Positions 1 to 11,544 of a DNA stretch of 64,000 bases are shown here, one piece after another (position 1 is the first letter of the stretch; the number at the start of each line of letters is the position of its first letter). The translations under genes were made by a program, and so were the position numbers. The stretch covers positions 45,519,575 through 45,583,574 of the forward strand of contig CM040423.1 in NCBI GenBank assembly GCA_022702705.1, written 5' to 3'. Source of the stretch: Papilionanthe hookeriana x Papilionanthe teres (taxonomy: Eukaryota > Streptophyta > Magnoliopsida > Asparagales > Orchidaceae). The notes under the pieces were generated by a model. The model saw only the letters and a list, made by a program, of their open reading frames with translations, did no database searches and was not told the origin of the DNA.

Positions 1-1393
1 GAGTGATCCTGAGAAGAGGGAGATTTATGATCAGTATGGTGAAGATGCTCTCAAGGAAGGAATGGGCGGTGCAGCCCATGATCCGTTTGATATTTTCCAG
101 TCTTTCTTTGGTGGAAGCCCTTTTGGAGGTAAATTTAAATGATTTATCCCCCCACCCTCCCTTTTTTTTTTAATAAGCCCACACTCATTCTAATGTATTT
201 GTAATGGAGAGTAGGTGGTGGGAGCAGCCGTGGACGCAGGCAGAGGAGAGGGGAGGACGTCATTCACCCACTGAAAGTCTCCCTGGAGGAACTGTACAAT
301 GGTACTTCCAAAAAGCTCTCTCTTTCACGAAAAGTACTTTGCTCGAAATGCAAAGGGTGAGCATCGATAAATTCTTCACTTCGAATGTTCTGTGGCATCA
401 AACTCACATTGATCATACTTTTGCAGAAAGGGATCTAAATCCGGCGCATCGATGAAATGTCTGGGCTGTCAGGGCTCAGGCATGAAGGTCTCCATTCGCC
501 ATCTCGGTCCATCCATGATTCAACAAATGCAGCAACCTTGCAACGAGTGCAAAGGCACCGGTGAGACCATCAGCGACAAAGACCGCTGCCCTCAATGCAA
601 GGGTGAGAAGGTCGTGCAGGATAAGAGGGTTCTCGAAGTCATCGTTGAGAAGGGCATGCAAAATAAGCAAAAGATCACCTTTCCCGGAGAGGCTGACGAA
701 GCTGTACGTTCTGCTCATCCCCACCTAATCCTCATCCAATCCTTAACTGCAGTTTTTTCATTATTTCTTCTGTTAATGTGTAGCCCGATTGCATCACCGG
801 CGACATTGTATTCATCCTGCAACAAAAGGACCACCCCAAGTTCAAAAGAAAGGGCGATGATCTCTTCTTCGAGCACACACTGTCTTTAACCGAAGCCCTA
901 TGCGGCTTCCAATTCGCATTAACCCATCTTGACGGCAGGCAGCTGCTCATTAAATCAAACCCCGGAGAAGTTGTCAAGCCTGGTAAGATTTGAATGCATT
1001 CGGTTCTGTTTGTTCCGGATTGCATGCATCTTTATGGCTCTAAATTGATCATCGTTGCCGGTTTCTGCAGATCAATTCAAAGCTATCAACGATGAGGGCA
1101 TGCCGATGTATCAGAGGCCTTTCATGAGAGGCAAATTGTACATTCACTTCACTGTAGAATTCCCGGATTCCTTGACTGCAGAGCAGTGCAAGGCCATCGA
1201 GTCTGTGCTACCGTTGAGGACACGGTCCCAGCTGACGGACATGGAGCTTGACGAGTGTGAGGAGACAACGCTGCATGATGTAAACATGGAGGAGGAGATG
1301 ATGAGGAAGCAAGCTCAACAGGCGCAGGAGGCCTATGAAGAAGACGAGGAAATGCATGGTGGCGCTCAGAGAGTGCAGTGCGCTCAGCAGTAA
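1..1393 (+). CDS. ATJ3: DnaJ-type (Hsp40 class A) co-chaperone, C-terminal 355 residues, 5' end off the window
   Basis: Five exons join in frame: <1-128, 215-356, 427-703, 784-982 and 1071-1393, all with GT..AG introns. Codons begin at base 2. The product is a J-domain co-chaperone that delivers clients to cytosolic Hsp70 and stimulates its ATPase. The window opens in the tail of the J domain (SDPEKREIYDQYGEDALKEG), so about 60 N-terminal residues including HPD are missing. A Gly-rich linker follows, then four zinc-finger repeats: CSKCKGKG (split by the 356/427 junction), CLGCQGSG, CNECKGTG and CPQCKGEK. The client-binding C-terminal domain is next (HPKFKRKGDDLFFEHTLSLT, KSNPGEVVKP, HFTVEFPDSL). 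The protein ends in VQCAQQ, a CaaX farnesylation box that ties this family to membranes. Total length would be near 418 aa, as in ATJ2/ATJ3/ANJ1. The fourth repeat is also degenerate in plant orthologues, so it is not a lesion. Which paralogue this is cannot be settled. Confidence 0.95.
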
Positions 1394-1663
1394 ATGGAGC
1401 TTCCAAACATTTTAGAAATGTTATATATTAACCTGAGCTTTTTCAGTTCGGTATCAGGCAGGCGTGGCATTTGTGGTTTTCCCATGTCACGTGTTGTGGC
1501 TGGTGGAGGGATCATGTCCTACTCTAGTTGTACCTTAATTGGTCTTTATTTTGTTTGCTACATTTTTGTATAATTGGGTAAGTCTTAATATTTCTGAATA
1601 TATATTGGGTTTCGAAATTAAAGTTACTAGGAAAATAATATTGATGTGATAATAGATGTTTTG

Positions 1664-1708
1664 CAGTTGTTAATTTGCTGCAGTTGTTAATTTACTGCAG
1701 TTGTTAAT
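1664..1708. repeat. 17 bp tandem repeat, about 2.6 copies
   Basis: The unit CAGTTGTTAATTTGCTG is followed by a copy with one change and then a partial third copy. It lies about 270 bp past the DnaJ stop codon, probably just beyond its 3' UTR. Confidence 0.85.
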
Positions 1709-2639
1709 ATAAGAAAGTTGCATGTGAGTGGCAATATAATGAACAATAATGTGATTGGATTTATTGCAATCACAAATAAAATTACAATAAATATTGATGT
1801 GTTTAGTATAAGCATAAAGCGGGGATTGGAGAAAGCCTGTTAAGATAATAAAATCTATTCGATTGCGATGATTGTTTTAGCCTATATAAAATCTTGTGAA
1901 GATGACGTACGTAGGAAGGTCTCAAGGGATCAGTAACTCTTAATGGTTGAAGCACGGATACACTTTTGTAAAGTTTATCATGTCAAAAATCGTTAAAGAC
2001 ATCCAATTATTTGATGGAGCGCCTATGATGTATAGTCAATTCGATAGAGATGTGGATATTTGGCATCTTTGTGACTCGGCTAAATGTTTCATGTTAGTTA
2101 ATGCCTTACTATTACTTGTCCTTATGCCACCATGTTTTAACTTTGTGACAAGCGATGCTACTCTCGAAAATTAATTTTGTGTGTAACATCCTTTTGCAGC
2201 CTAAAATTGTTTGGTTTGCAAGCCCTCTTATAAGGATCCGGGTGCCATGTAATTGAAATATGAAATATCACATCAAGAGTCCAGACGCAACTATGTATCC
2301 AGAATCCAATTATATTTGGCAGGCCCGCTAGAATAAACAAAGAAAAGTGAGAAAATGTGTATTTGGCACCTAGCCCAATCCAAACCAGCCCGAAAATTAG
2401 AAAAAAAATACAATGCACAGTTCAAAATCAGGCGCGTTGTTTCATTTCTTCTTTTAGAGCAAGGGTTTTGCTTGTGGCTAGAAGGTTTTCCTGGAGTTCT
2501 CTGGTTAGTGTTTAGACGATAACCCATGTTATTTCTGAACGACACGTCAAGTGAGAAATATTGAGGGTGAAATATGAAAATAATGATGATAAGTTTGAAA
2601 TACATGCGAGTTTAGTTGTGTTTCAAATATTGACATTAA

Positions 2640-3295
2640 TTTATATTTGTTTGATTTCCTTTATATTCTGAATCAATGGTATTGTGTTAGTTTTCTAGTA
2701 TTTTTGTGATGACTTTGTAGTGTTATTGTATGGTTCCCATAGTGATGATGTATTTTTGGTGGTATTTTCGTTTATTTTTTTTTATTATTATTGTGGTGAT
2801 CTTGATGTTATTGAGATTTTTTTTTTGATAGTATTGTATTGGTATTATTATATTATTATAGTAGTATTGTAGTAATTTGTGGTGCTATTGGAGTTATATT
2901 ATACTGTATTAGGGTAGGATTGACGTTGTATTTTGTTCATATTATGCGTGTTTTGTGACGTTATCGTTACAGATTGCGATGAATTCATGGCAGATAAGAT
3001 GATTTTTTGTGGTATTGTTCTATTATTCTGGTAGTATTGTAGTAGTTTGAGGTGTTATTGAAGTGATACTATAGTTGTATTGAGGTGGGTTTAAAATTAT
3101 ATTTTATTCATATTGTAGTAGTTTTGTGGTGTTATTACAATGTTATTGTGGAGGTATTGTGATGATTTAGTGGTGATATTAAGGTGATTTAGTGGTGATA
3201 TTATCATATTATTCTCGTGGTAATGTAGTAGTTTGTGGTGTTATTGAAGTGATATTGTGATTATATTGAGGTTGGCTTGAGGTTATATTTTGTTG
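2640..3295. repeat. Degenerate T/G-rich tandem repeat, unit about 170-186 bp
   Basis: A strand-asymmetric T- and G-rich stretch with very few C. The phrase GTAGTATTGTAGTAATTTGT recurs in near-identical form at 2861, 3031 and 3217 (spacings 170 and 186). Each copy is followed by a similar run: GGTGTTATTG, then GTGATATT-like, then GAGGT, then TATATTTTGTTCAT-like. So this is a diverged satellite-like array rather than simple low complexity. It ends sharply near 3295. Confidence 0.7.
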
Positions 3296-4269
3296 ATGAC
3301 ATATTAAGTGAGGTAGCACCTCATTTGAAGTAAAAAATTGAATAAAAAAGATTAGTCAATATTGAATGCAATATAAAATTAAAGGACCCAGCAAAGATGC
3401 TCTTAGAGGAAATATCTAATTCCAAATTAAAAGGGTTTCGAGAGAAAAATAAGAGATCCAAAAGTATATATTCTTGTATTCAAAATCAGATTTATTATAT
3501 GTATCATTAAGTTTCTCCAACTTAAACCCTATTTTGAAATATAAAGAGAAAGAACCTTCATCAAACCAAGAACCAGTTGGTTCCCCAAGCAATGCTGGAT
3601 TGTTTCATGCAGGTATATAACAAAAATTGAAAAATATTATCTATTAAGAGGATATTGCGAAAACTTAAAGGTGAATTTTATAACAATCCAATTAATTTGA
3701 TAAAGGCCTAATTAAAAGAATTTATGATAGGTAACTTGAGCATGTCACAAATGAGATTGCTAATATGTTTATGTGACAAAACTGAAAAGAATCAAATAAG
3801 TTAACAAATGACTTGAAAGAATGGTCAGAGTTAGGGTTAATGATTATATATATAATTCAAAACTCATTTGAACTTTCCTCTGACTCAAAAATCAATTTGC
3901 TTTGCTTTGAAGGTGACTTGTTTGAAACTAATTTGATTCAACTTAAAATTTACTTGTTAATTGTATTTGTATTTGTAATCGCTTAGTAATAAAAGGTATT
4001 TCTAAAAACTAATATTCATATCATTCTTTTATTATAATTTTATTTTCACGCTTACTCTTAAACGCACATACACCGCATATACTAGGCCTTGAACCCAAGG
4101 CCTCTTTGTTGAAAAATAAAGCTCTCAACTATTAGACTAATGTGGCTTGCAGTCAATAGACGTTGCTTGAATCAAATTAAAATTGACTTGAAATCAGTAA
4201 CTTCTCCCGCAAACTCAAATTTATCTCTAGTAGAAACTGAAATCTTTGATTATGTGTTTTAAATGCTTG

Positions 4270-4535
4270 CAACAACAACAACAACAACCCTTTATCCCAC
4301 TAAGTGGCGCCCGCTACATGAATCATTTTCTCCATTCTGTCCTATTGAATGTCATATATTCATTTAATTCTAATAAATTAAGATCATTTTTATACAATAT
4401 GCCCAAGTCTTTTTAGGTCAACCTCTACCTTTCAAATCATCAGACGACCGACGTTTAATTTAACTAAACCATCTAAGACAACTTTCTCTAATCTTGTCTG
4501 CCACTAGAGCTACACCAACCCTCTCACGGATACAT
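4270..4535 (-). mobile_element. 3' end of a non-LTR retrotransposon (LINE), decayed
   Basis: Reading the minus strand from about 4530 down gives a worn version of the C-terminal tail found in many plant LINE reverse-transcriptase ORFs. It runs as: an IRESCLRWF-like segment (family: [KR]MRE..LRWFGHV), KRRSSDD, then GRG.PKKTW, then a stretch ending in RAEWR-like residues. The sequence closes on a (GTT)n run, seen on the plus strand as CAACAACAACAACAAC at 4270-4287, as these LINEs usually do. Several stops interrupt it. Only the last ~260 bp survive, a typical 5' truncation. Recognition rests on the order of the motifs. Confidence 0.65.
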
Positions 4536-5379
4536 TCATTTTGCATTTAAGTTTTAGATGCTTGCTTGAATTTATTAATTGATATATATATTTTTTAATA
4601 AGATAATTAAAATAAGGTTTTGCGATAAAAGATATAAAATGCACAATTTGGGTGAGAAGATTAAATTTAAAAGCGTCAAAAGATTAGAGATGAGTAAGAT
4701 TTGATGTAAGAACATAAATTTAAGTTATTCGAAATGATTTACCAACTAATGACGCATTTAAATATTAATCAAATTAACTCCAATTGGGATAATACCAATG
4801 TTGATGCTGATGATGTGATCATGATGTGCTTATCCAATTAACTTACTACTGGACTCTCACATAATGTTTATGAAAAAAAATAAAAAATTAGGGAGTTTTA
4901 CAGACGTGCCACACAATTCTTATGTATTTACATATCTAACCCTAATATGTAAATATATTACTAATATTAATGTAAATAATTTATATATTTATTCCTTTTG
5001 ATATTTATACTTATGTCATGCAGGCAACAACCTAACAAAAGTTTAGCTGCCAACCTTTCCAATTTTCATATCTAATAAGCAAAAGACTAATTCTAAAGTC
5101 ATGTTCAACGGCTGCCACCGGTTGCCAACCCTTCCAAATCCAAAAACAATACAAGCCACAATGTTTCAGAATATATAATTCAGATTAAGAATTGAATAGT
5201 GTATTGAGGTAGACCAAATAGATCTCTAGCTCATCTGTCCCTTCAAGGAGACGAGTTGATAGATACAAGTAGTTGAGTACGAGCTGCCAAGTATCAGTCC
5301 TCCTCTAATAATATAGAGAAGTGGCTACTTGGTTAGTAGAACCAATGTAAGGATTCGACGTTGAAGTCGCCTATCATAA
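4536..5379. other. AT-rich spacer, nothing recognised
   Basis: No ORF, tRNA or clear repeat. The part near 5200-5370 may be an eroded extension of the Ty3/gypsy remnant that follows, but no protein motif could be read there. Confidence 0.4.
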
Positions 5380-6060
5380 GTTGAACGTTGATCCCAAAGC
5401 TCGGCTGAAAAATCACAAGACACAGTTAGTTACTATAGCTCTGTTAAACATTCAATTTTTGGTGTACTACATCAGCAAGATCTTAAGAGATGTTGAACTC
5501 GAGTACTATATTGTGAACATTTCAGCACAGAAATTTTGCTCGTATTTCAAAAAAATTGCTATACAAGACATGATAGGCTATCCCATGAATTTAGTACATG
5601 ATAAATCACAACATTAAGGATGTCTACTAAACTAGGAGGTCAAAATCAATGAATTCGATATTTTTTATACGCCATGAATAATAATCAAGGCCCAAGTTGT
5701 GGCAAATTTTCTAGCTAATATTTTTGAGTCTAAAGATTAATAGCAACAATAATTCCATGAGAGTCATTGTGGACACTCCAAGTCTATGGAAAATCTATTT
5801 GTAGAGAAATTGGACTCAGAAGTTTGATCAGTTTCTCCTTTTATCACTATAAAAATTGAGTTAGACATCTCTAATAAGCATGTCCAGTATGATGCCCTGA
5901 TTGTAAGACTAAGAATCCCCTTCGCCTGAGAAATAAGGGTAAAGCATTTACTAGTGTGCTCTGACCCGCAATTGATAGCCAACCAAGCAAACAATGAATC
6001 CAAGTCCAGGGAAGAGATTATGACGAACTACCTCATAAAGGTAAAGGTGGAGGTATAAAA
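5380..6060 (+). pseudogene. Ty3/gypsy retrotransposon remnant: two RNase H-like segments (Tat-type arrangement)
   Basis: Reading through stops and frameshifts gives LVYYISKILRDVELEYYIVN then SAQKFCSYFK, which parallels the pol RNase H signature P-V-Y-Y-V-S-K-x-L-x-D-A-E-x-R-Y and the following KL..YF. Next comes KINEFDI and a VLADF-like stretch (5640-5720), the usual end of that domain. From 5770 a second RNase H-like segment follows: W-T-L-x-V-x-G, then YEALI.RLRI, then SDPQLIANQANNE and SREEIMTNYLIKVK. These match the additional aRNH domain (YEALIAGLRLA, SDSQLVVNQVNG) of the plant Tat/Ogre lineage. No reverse transcriptase, integrase or LTR could be found nearby, so it is an isolated old fragment. 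The lineage call is inference from the two-domain order. Confidence 0.6.
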
Positions 6061-7118
6061 ATTTTAAACATATCCCATGACACAAGAATCAATTTATCAA
6101 TCTTTTGTCTAAATGGAACTATTCTTACAAGGGGCTTCACTTGAATCCAAATTACTCTACGCTAGATTATTTCAAAGACTAATTGTGCCAACAATGATGT
6201 AATCTAATAAGCATTATAGGGCATAGATGTTCGATATGATATTCTCATAGATAATTTTATTAAGTATAGTGTCAATGCCAGATGGAGATAAGAATGGATA
6301 AATCAGAGATCTTTGACGATCGGTATTTTAAGTATTCATTTTATATTATATTAAAAAATCCTTTATATTTATAGGAGAATTTATATAAATAAAGATTGAT
6401 CCCTAGAGACTGAACAATATATGATTTTTATCTTCTAAGAGAAATCGTGATTCCTCTCTCATCTTGCTCACTCTCCTTCATTAGCAACATTTTACTTGAT
6501 GTACGAGTCCACGGGCAAATCAGGATCCAACAACAAATTTCATTATAATGTCTTTACAATCACTCTTTTTTTTTTTTGAGATAAATATAATATATAATTA
6601 AAAAAATATATCCTTAATAAATATAGTTTCTTTATATAAATAGTAAAAATTAATTTTTTTTCTTATATTTTTTAGGCAATTTATTATCCCTCCTCCTATT
6701 GCCCAATACTTTAAAAAAAAATAAGACATCTGTTGATTTTTCCCTACTCTAAATAATAATGTTGGTCCCATCTCTATCAAAAATCCTAATTCATAAATTT
6801 TATACTATGCTATTAAAAATGAACAAGGCATCTTATTTATATATATAACACATACACAAACTATGTGATGCATACAAATATTATTTTCTCCCCTCAAATA
6901 AATCAAACTAAAAACAAATCCCTTTAAGCGAAAATATTATCTTCATGTGGACGACGACGAGGATTGCACTGTATCGTGAGTACAACAGCATTATATAATC
7001 CACGCCGTAATCTGTTTGCCTGCCATTCACATATTCGTCGTCCGCACGTAATATTTTCTCTTCATTTTTGTATCATACAAACAATATACCAATAGCCCTA
7101 AAACTTCGTCATCCCCAC
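6061..7118. other. AT-rich spacer 3' of the syntaxin gene
   Basis: Low-complexity A/T sequence with oligo-T runs near 6566 and 6650. The final part should include the 3' UTR of the minus-strand syntaxin gene ending at 7119. No ORF with a recognisable product. Confidence 0.5.
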
Positions 7119-8160
7119 TCATTTCTTCAGCACAATCGGAAGCACAATAATGAGCACAATTATAATCAAAATCAGGAGCCCAATGCAAGTCCACTTCCTC
7201 GTATTTAGCTGATGCCTTCTAGCCTGATGAAGCTGTTTGACTCCATGGTCAACGAAAGAACTTGCTCTCCCGACCTGACTCTCTATATCATCAAGCTGTT
7301 GCCCCTGTGTCTCCACCATCACCGCCATGTCCAGAAACACCTGGTGCAGCTCCAGCAAGCTCCTCTCAATCTCCTCCACCGCCCCTCTCCTCTCCCTCAT
7401 CTCCGCCACCGCCGCCTCCACCGCCCCTCTGCCTTCGATCGCCGCCCGCAATATCCCTTCACCTCGGCCTTCTGCCGCCGCCATTGCGTCGATCGTTGCT
7501 TCATCTGCTTTCTCCCCTGTTACTGCGTAGTATCTGTGTTTGAACAGAAGCGCAACAATTTCAATTTTTGTAGATTAAGGTGCTGTCTGGCAATGGATTT
7601 AACTTGTCCAATGTAAAATGATTGATTAGAGTATAGTCTGAGAGTTTTATTTTGTCATACCTTCGCGCCACCACATCCCGGTGATCGGCTGCTATTCGCC
7701 GCCGGAGATCCCCAAACGCGTCCATCTGATCTTTCAGCTTCTTCTTCAGCCCGGCGACCACGGAGGTCCGCGTCCGGTCGGACGATGAACCCGGCCCGCA
7801 GCCGGGAACCGACCGGCTCGCTGCGTTTGACCGCTCGAGGGATTCCAGCTTCAGCTTCACGAGTTTCGCTCGCTTCAGAGCCTGAGACACCTCGCCGTCC
7901 ATACGGGAGCGGAGTTCGCGAACGGCCATGGGTGAGTGCAGAGTTTTGAGGGATTCATTCGATTCCTGCAAGCTGCGATGGGCTTGCTCGATTCCGTTTT
8001 GTTCTTCCTTGATTGATTCGACTTCTTGAAAGAATTTATCGAGGTTCTCGCCTCTGGCCGCCTCCGGAGCGATGCCGGAGCTTGACGTTCGCGACATGGG
8101 GATGCTGCCGTTGGGGGATGGGGGATCCCTTTGCCATGATGATGAGAAAAGATTATTCAT
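7119..8160 (-). CDS. Qa-SNARE syntaxin, SYP1 group (SYP12-like), plasma membrane
   Basis: Two exons on the minus strand, 8160-7661 and 7533-7119, join in frame across a 127 bp GT..AG intron to give 304 aa, the usual size for SYP1 syntaxins. The junction rebuilds the family motif RRYYAVTGE (others: RRYFTVTGE). The protein drives fusion of secretory vesicles with the plasma membrane or cell plate. The N-terminus MNNLFSSS, the segment NLDKFFQEVESIKEE, and PGCGPGSSSDRTRTSV in the middle are closest to SYP121/122/124. The helical Habc region covers about residues 40-165. The SNARE helix spans about 213-275 (EIERSLLELHQVFLDMAVMV), with the zero-layer Gln near residue 243 in ETQGQQLDDIE. RKWTC leads into a C-terminal membrane anchor (about 283-302) and a short KK end. 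It lacks the long Pro/Gly-rich tail of SYP121, so it may be SYP112-, SYP124- or SYP125-like. The start is the first ATG. Confidence 0.93.
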
Positions 8161-9853
8161 TTCTGATTCTTTGCCCCTGATTCAGCTGAAAGCAGAGAGC
8201 TTTTGAGTTGATCGAAGAGGAAGGTTGGTATTTGGGAGTTATTTAGAGGGTGGGGAGAAGATTGTGTAAGAAAGACGCGGTTTTTATGTGGATTTGGCCG
8301 TCGGAGGGGGTTTTCTATAAGAAAAACAGAGGAAGGAAAGAGGAAGGGGGATTGCAGCAAGAAGAAAATCTGCTTCAGAGAGATAATAAAAGGGGAGCCA
8401 TCTTCTCTGTTTGAATTGAAGTTGGTGATTTGGTTACTTTTGCGTTTAGCACCCTAAAGAACTTTTCTATGGCTTATTGGACCCCGGAGGTTAGGAAGAA
8501 AGCATTATTTAGTATTAAAAATTAAAAATTTATATCTAGAAGGCAGAATTAAAGAGTAGAAGGTAATAAAATTATACTTTAGTTATATCTATTCTTGATT
8601 AATTTTTTTAATACTAGATTTAGATTATAATATAGTTAAACTGAATATTTTTAGAGTTGATTAGGACACTTAATTTATGTGAAAGCTATCTTCTCAAAGT
8701 AATTAACATATAAAGTATTTTAATATCTCATGTTGTATTTATTCAAATTTCATTATATCATCATGTTTTTTTTTTTAGTGCATGCAAAATAACAATAATA
8801 TTTTTATACAATCATCTTTAAATCAGCGAAAAAAATACAACATTACATCTCTTTTATAAATAGAAAGATCATTTCATGAATAAGACATGATGTATTACTG
8901 TTTATTAATGTTCACTAATCTCTCTATATACTCTATTTTTTAGGTGTGATTTCTGGATAAATTAGGATTCAACTCACTCTCTCTCTCCCTCTCTCCCTCT
9001 CTCTCATTACTTACACTTTATTTATCAACTATGATTCATGAAAAAATAATACGTCCGGACGGCCAACTGTCAAGCACCACGTCGCCTTATGTTGACAAAT
9101 ATGACGATGTGATATCAGACGGTTAAATTTTCTCGTGATTCTTGGAACAATCAGAATTCAACACACCCAAATCTTACTTACATAATTTTGGGTGAATAAG
9201 AAAACCTACTCAAAGTAATATTATTATAATTTCAAAAGCAATTTCTCATTGAAATTTATGTGATGAATGTATAATTAATTTCTCAAGCCAAACTTCAAAC
9301 ATATCTAGTAGCTTTGACCGCAGAAACTCCGCCAACGCGGTTCCTTCCTCCGTAAACTTTCAAGCGACCCAAAATCGATGGATAGATTTGACCTAGTCAC
9401 GCGGAGATTCGTGTTAATTAAAGAGTAAACGGGATCCAGGGTGAACACGACGACGAAGGGCGCAGTTTCCATGGCCTTAATTGCTGTTTGCTGTTCTTAG
9501 CTGTATTCGTTAATCTTTTATTTGAATTATTTATTTATTTATTTATTACTCCTCCTTGCGCGGGACGGCGGCGGCGTATGGAACGTGTCAAAGATTGTGC
9601 GATGACTAGACTTAAAAAATAAAAAAGGACTAAAGACTTCTAAGGGTAGTTATGCCTACACTGGCAGTTGCCTGCATTTTATTTGATAATAATTTAATGT
9701 TTTCGTAAGATTTCTTTTTATAGAAAAAAAACCATTAAGCACATATTTTGAGAAATAATTAAGTAAAAAATTGGCTTATAAACTTCTTAATCTTATTTTA
9801 GTAAAATTTTTATGTTGCTTTAAATGTCATTTCTTTAAAATTTTTTCATTAAC
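8161..9853. other. Syntaxin 5' flank and AT-rich spacer
   Basis: 8161-8450 should contain the 5' UTR and core promoter of the minus-strand syntaxin. The minus strand of this stretch is rich in C/T, a common plant 5' UTR feature. Beyond that the sequence is AT-rich with no gene. GC-richer islands near 9050-9130 and 9330-9480 contain no ORF of note. Confidence 0.45.
8983..9004. repeat. (CT)n microsatellite, interrupted
   Basis: Short CT/CCT run about 0.8 kb upstream of the syntaxin start codon. Confidence 0.8.
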
Positions 9854-10050
9854 GAGAAGATACGATACTCCTGAAAGTCAGCACAGGAGGCAAGACTCAA
9901 TGAGAAGATACTTTGTCCCTAAAAGTCGAGCCCAAGAGGCATGACTCGACGGGAATATATGGTACTCCTGAAAGTCAAGCCCAAGAAGCAAGACACAATG
10001 AGAAGCTACAGTGTCCCTGGAAGACGAGCCCAATAGACAAGCCTTGATTG
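9854..10050. repeat. Tandem repeat, four copies of ~49 bp
   Basis: Units start at 9854, 9902, 9951 and 10000. Each reads roughly GAGAAGATAC, then CTCCTGAAAGTC, then AGCCCAAGAGGCAAGACTC. Copies differ at several positions. Similar arrays occur in the LTRs of some plant gypsy elements, but no LTR boundary could be fixed here. Confidence 0.75.
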
Positions 10051-10136
10051 GAAGTTAGTAGTGGATAATGTCATCACTAGAAAGACTTCATGAGAGCAAG
10101 TGGTTGACAGGGTCTCCACTCAAATATCTTAGAAGA

Positions 10137-10250
10137 CTACAAGCCTCATAAGACACAGGTACATCAAATACCTCAAAAGGCTACAAGCCTCATAAGACAC
10201 AGGTACACTCTAAGACATCGGAAAGTTACAAGCCTCAAAAGACACAAGTG
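10137..10250. repeat. Tandem repeat, three copies of ~44 bp
   Basis: The core CTACAAGCCTCATAAGACAC begins near 10138, 10181 and 10226, with spacers of about 22-25 bp. It is distinct from the 49 bp array 90 bp upstream, so two unrelated arrays sit almost back to back. Confidence 0.75.
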
Positions 10251-10796
10251 TAAAAAAATTCCTCAGAGCCTCGCATGGTACCAGTTCATTTCAAGCTCCT
10301 ATAAGACATAAACCCGAGAGAGGATAACTTTGGACGACAAGAGCCTCAAAAGGTAGAGGGTTGATCATTTTATAAAGTGTGCGCTAACTTTAAATACATA
10401 ATTTTGCACAATTAATAAGCCACAACAACCGTGGAAGCAACAAAGAAATACATTGTTATCATCTACAATTGTCACTTTACATGATTAAAAAGGCTAAAAA
10501 TACCAACATATACATGTACAAGAGCTATAACAAATAAGTTCATTTTCAATTAGAGTCGGCATCACCTTTCTAAAATTTCAGTACTTCTAATGATCGTCAA
10601 GGAGTCTCCAGATATCGCCACCACATAAGCATGAAAATCTCTCCTTATGGCGCGGCGATAAAACTACATCATTTTTTCATCACCTTCAGAACGCGCAAGA
10701 GTGGCACGAGAATCTCCTCTGGAATACGTGATGCTCCGCTGCAAAGCGTCACGTCACCGCCACGCCCCGCTGTAACGCGTCGCCTAGATGTGCCCA

Positions 10797-10947
10797 ACGC
10801 TTCATCGCAACTCTTCGCCTCAACTTTTCTACATAACTCTTCTCTGCAACTCTTCGCCGCATTTTGTCGCAACTCTCCACCGCAACTCTTTACTCTGCCG
10901 CAACTCTTTGCTTCGCCGCAACTGTCTGCCTCAACTATTCTCCACAA
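10797..10947. repeat. CGCAACTCTTC-type short tandem repeat
   Basis: The motif (C)GCAACTCTTCGCC recurs about eight times with 12-24 bp spacing. It produces Ser/Cys/Asn/Leu-rich ORFs in several frames on both strands, a composition that says these ORFs are repeat artefacts. Confidence 0.7.
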
Positions 10948-11029
10948 CTCACAATGACTTTCTTTTTATTGTCACTTATGATTCTTCTCCTCATCTAATG
11001 CCTCTATTTATAGGCTTCATATGAGACAA

Positions 11030-11330
11030 AAAAAATAGTTACTCATTAATAAAAAATAATTACTCATTAAAAAAAAAAACGACAGCTTATTTCAAAAAGA
11101 AAAAACAACTGCTCATTTAAAAAAAAACAGTTGCTCGTTAAAAAAAGCAGTTATTAAAAAAATGACAGTTAGTTTAAAAAAAACCAACTGTTCATAAAAA
11201 AAAAAATGACAGCTCATTTAAAAAAAAAACCAAAAAAAAACTGCTCGTTAAAAAAAAAAAAAACTGCTCATGACAAAAAACTGATAGATCTTAAAAAAAA
11301 AACTGTCTATGTAAAAAAAAAGTATATATA
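11030..11330. repeat. Oligo-A-interrupted tandem repeat (CTGCTCATTAAAAAAAA type)
   Basis: Roughly a dozen copies of a ~20-28 bp unit made of ACTGCTCATT or ACAGTTGCTCGTT followed by 6-14 A. It follows a TATA-like CCTCTATTTATAGGC near 10999-11013. The strict A content on one strand is striking. The short lysine-rich ORF it creates is not a gene. Confidence 0.75.
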
Positions 11331-11544
11331 CACACATATAAACTGTTTCCTCTATTTAATTTTCGGTTTTGGGGTAATATCCTGCCAGCTATCTCTTCAG
11401 TTTCGGACCAGCCAGCCCGCTGGCCCGAAAAACTGCCCGTTTAAAAAAATTTTATAACTATTCGTCTAAGGCCAGATTTGAACAGTCATCACCTATGTGG
11501 AGAAGAAAGAATCATGCCGACCGAACAGAGATCAGTTAAATATA

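Larger units (their letters stand above)
1394..4269. other. Intergenic, AT-rich; 3' flank of the DnaJ gene
   Basis: No gene is supported. The first few hundred bases should be the DnaJ 3' UTR and terminator, but no clear polyadenylation signal stands out. The stretch holds two tandem repeats listed separately (1664-1708 and 2640-3295). ORFs of 75-104 codons around 1.95-2.6 kb show no family likeness and no splice or promoter context. 3300-4270 is AT-rich with nothing recognisable. Confidence 0.6.

Noticed and set aside
452..889. 145-codon plus-strand ORF as a complete gene
   Set aside because: It is DnaJ exon 3 read through the following intron; the splice sites at 703 and 784 restore the family sequence.
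7212..7616. Pro/Leu-rich plus-strand ORFs over the syntaxin gene
   Set aside because: They are the antisense of the SNARE-coding exon; low-complexity proline text with no conservation sense.
10631..11457. Ser/Leu- and Lys-rich ORFs
   Set aside because: Products of the CGCAACTCTTC and oligo-A tandem repeats.
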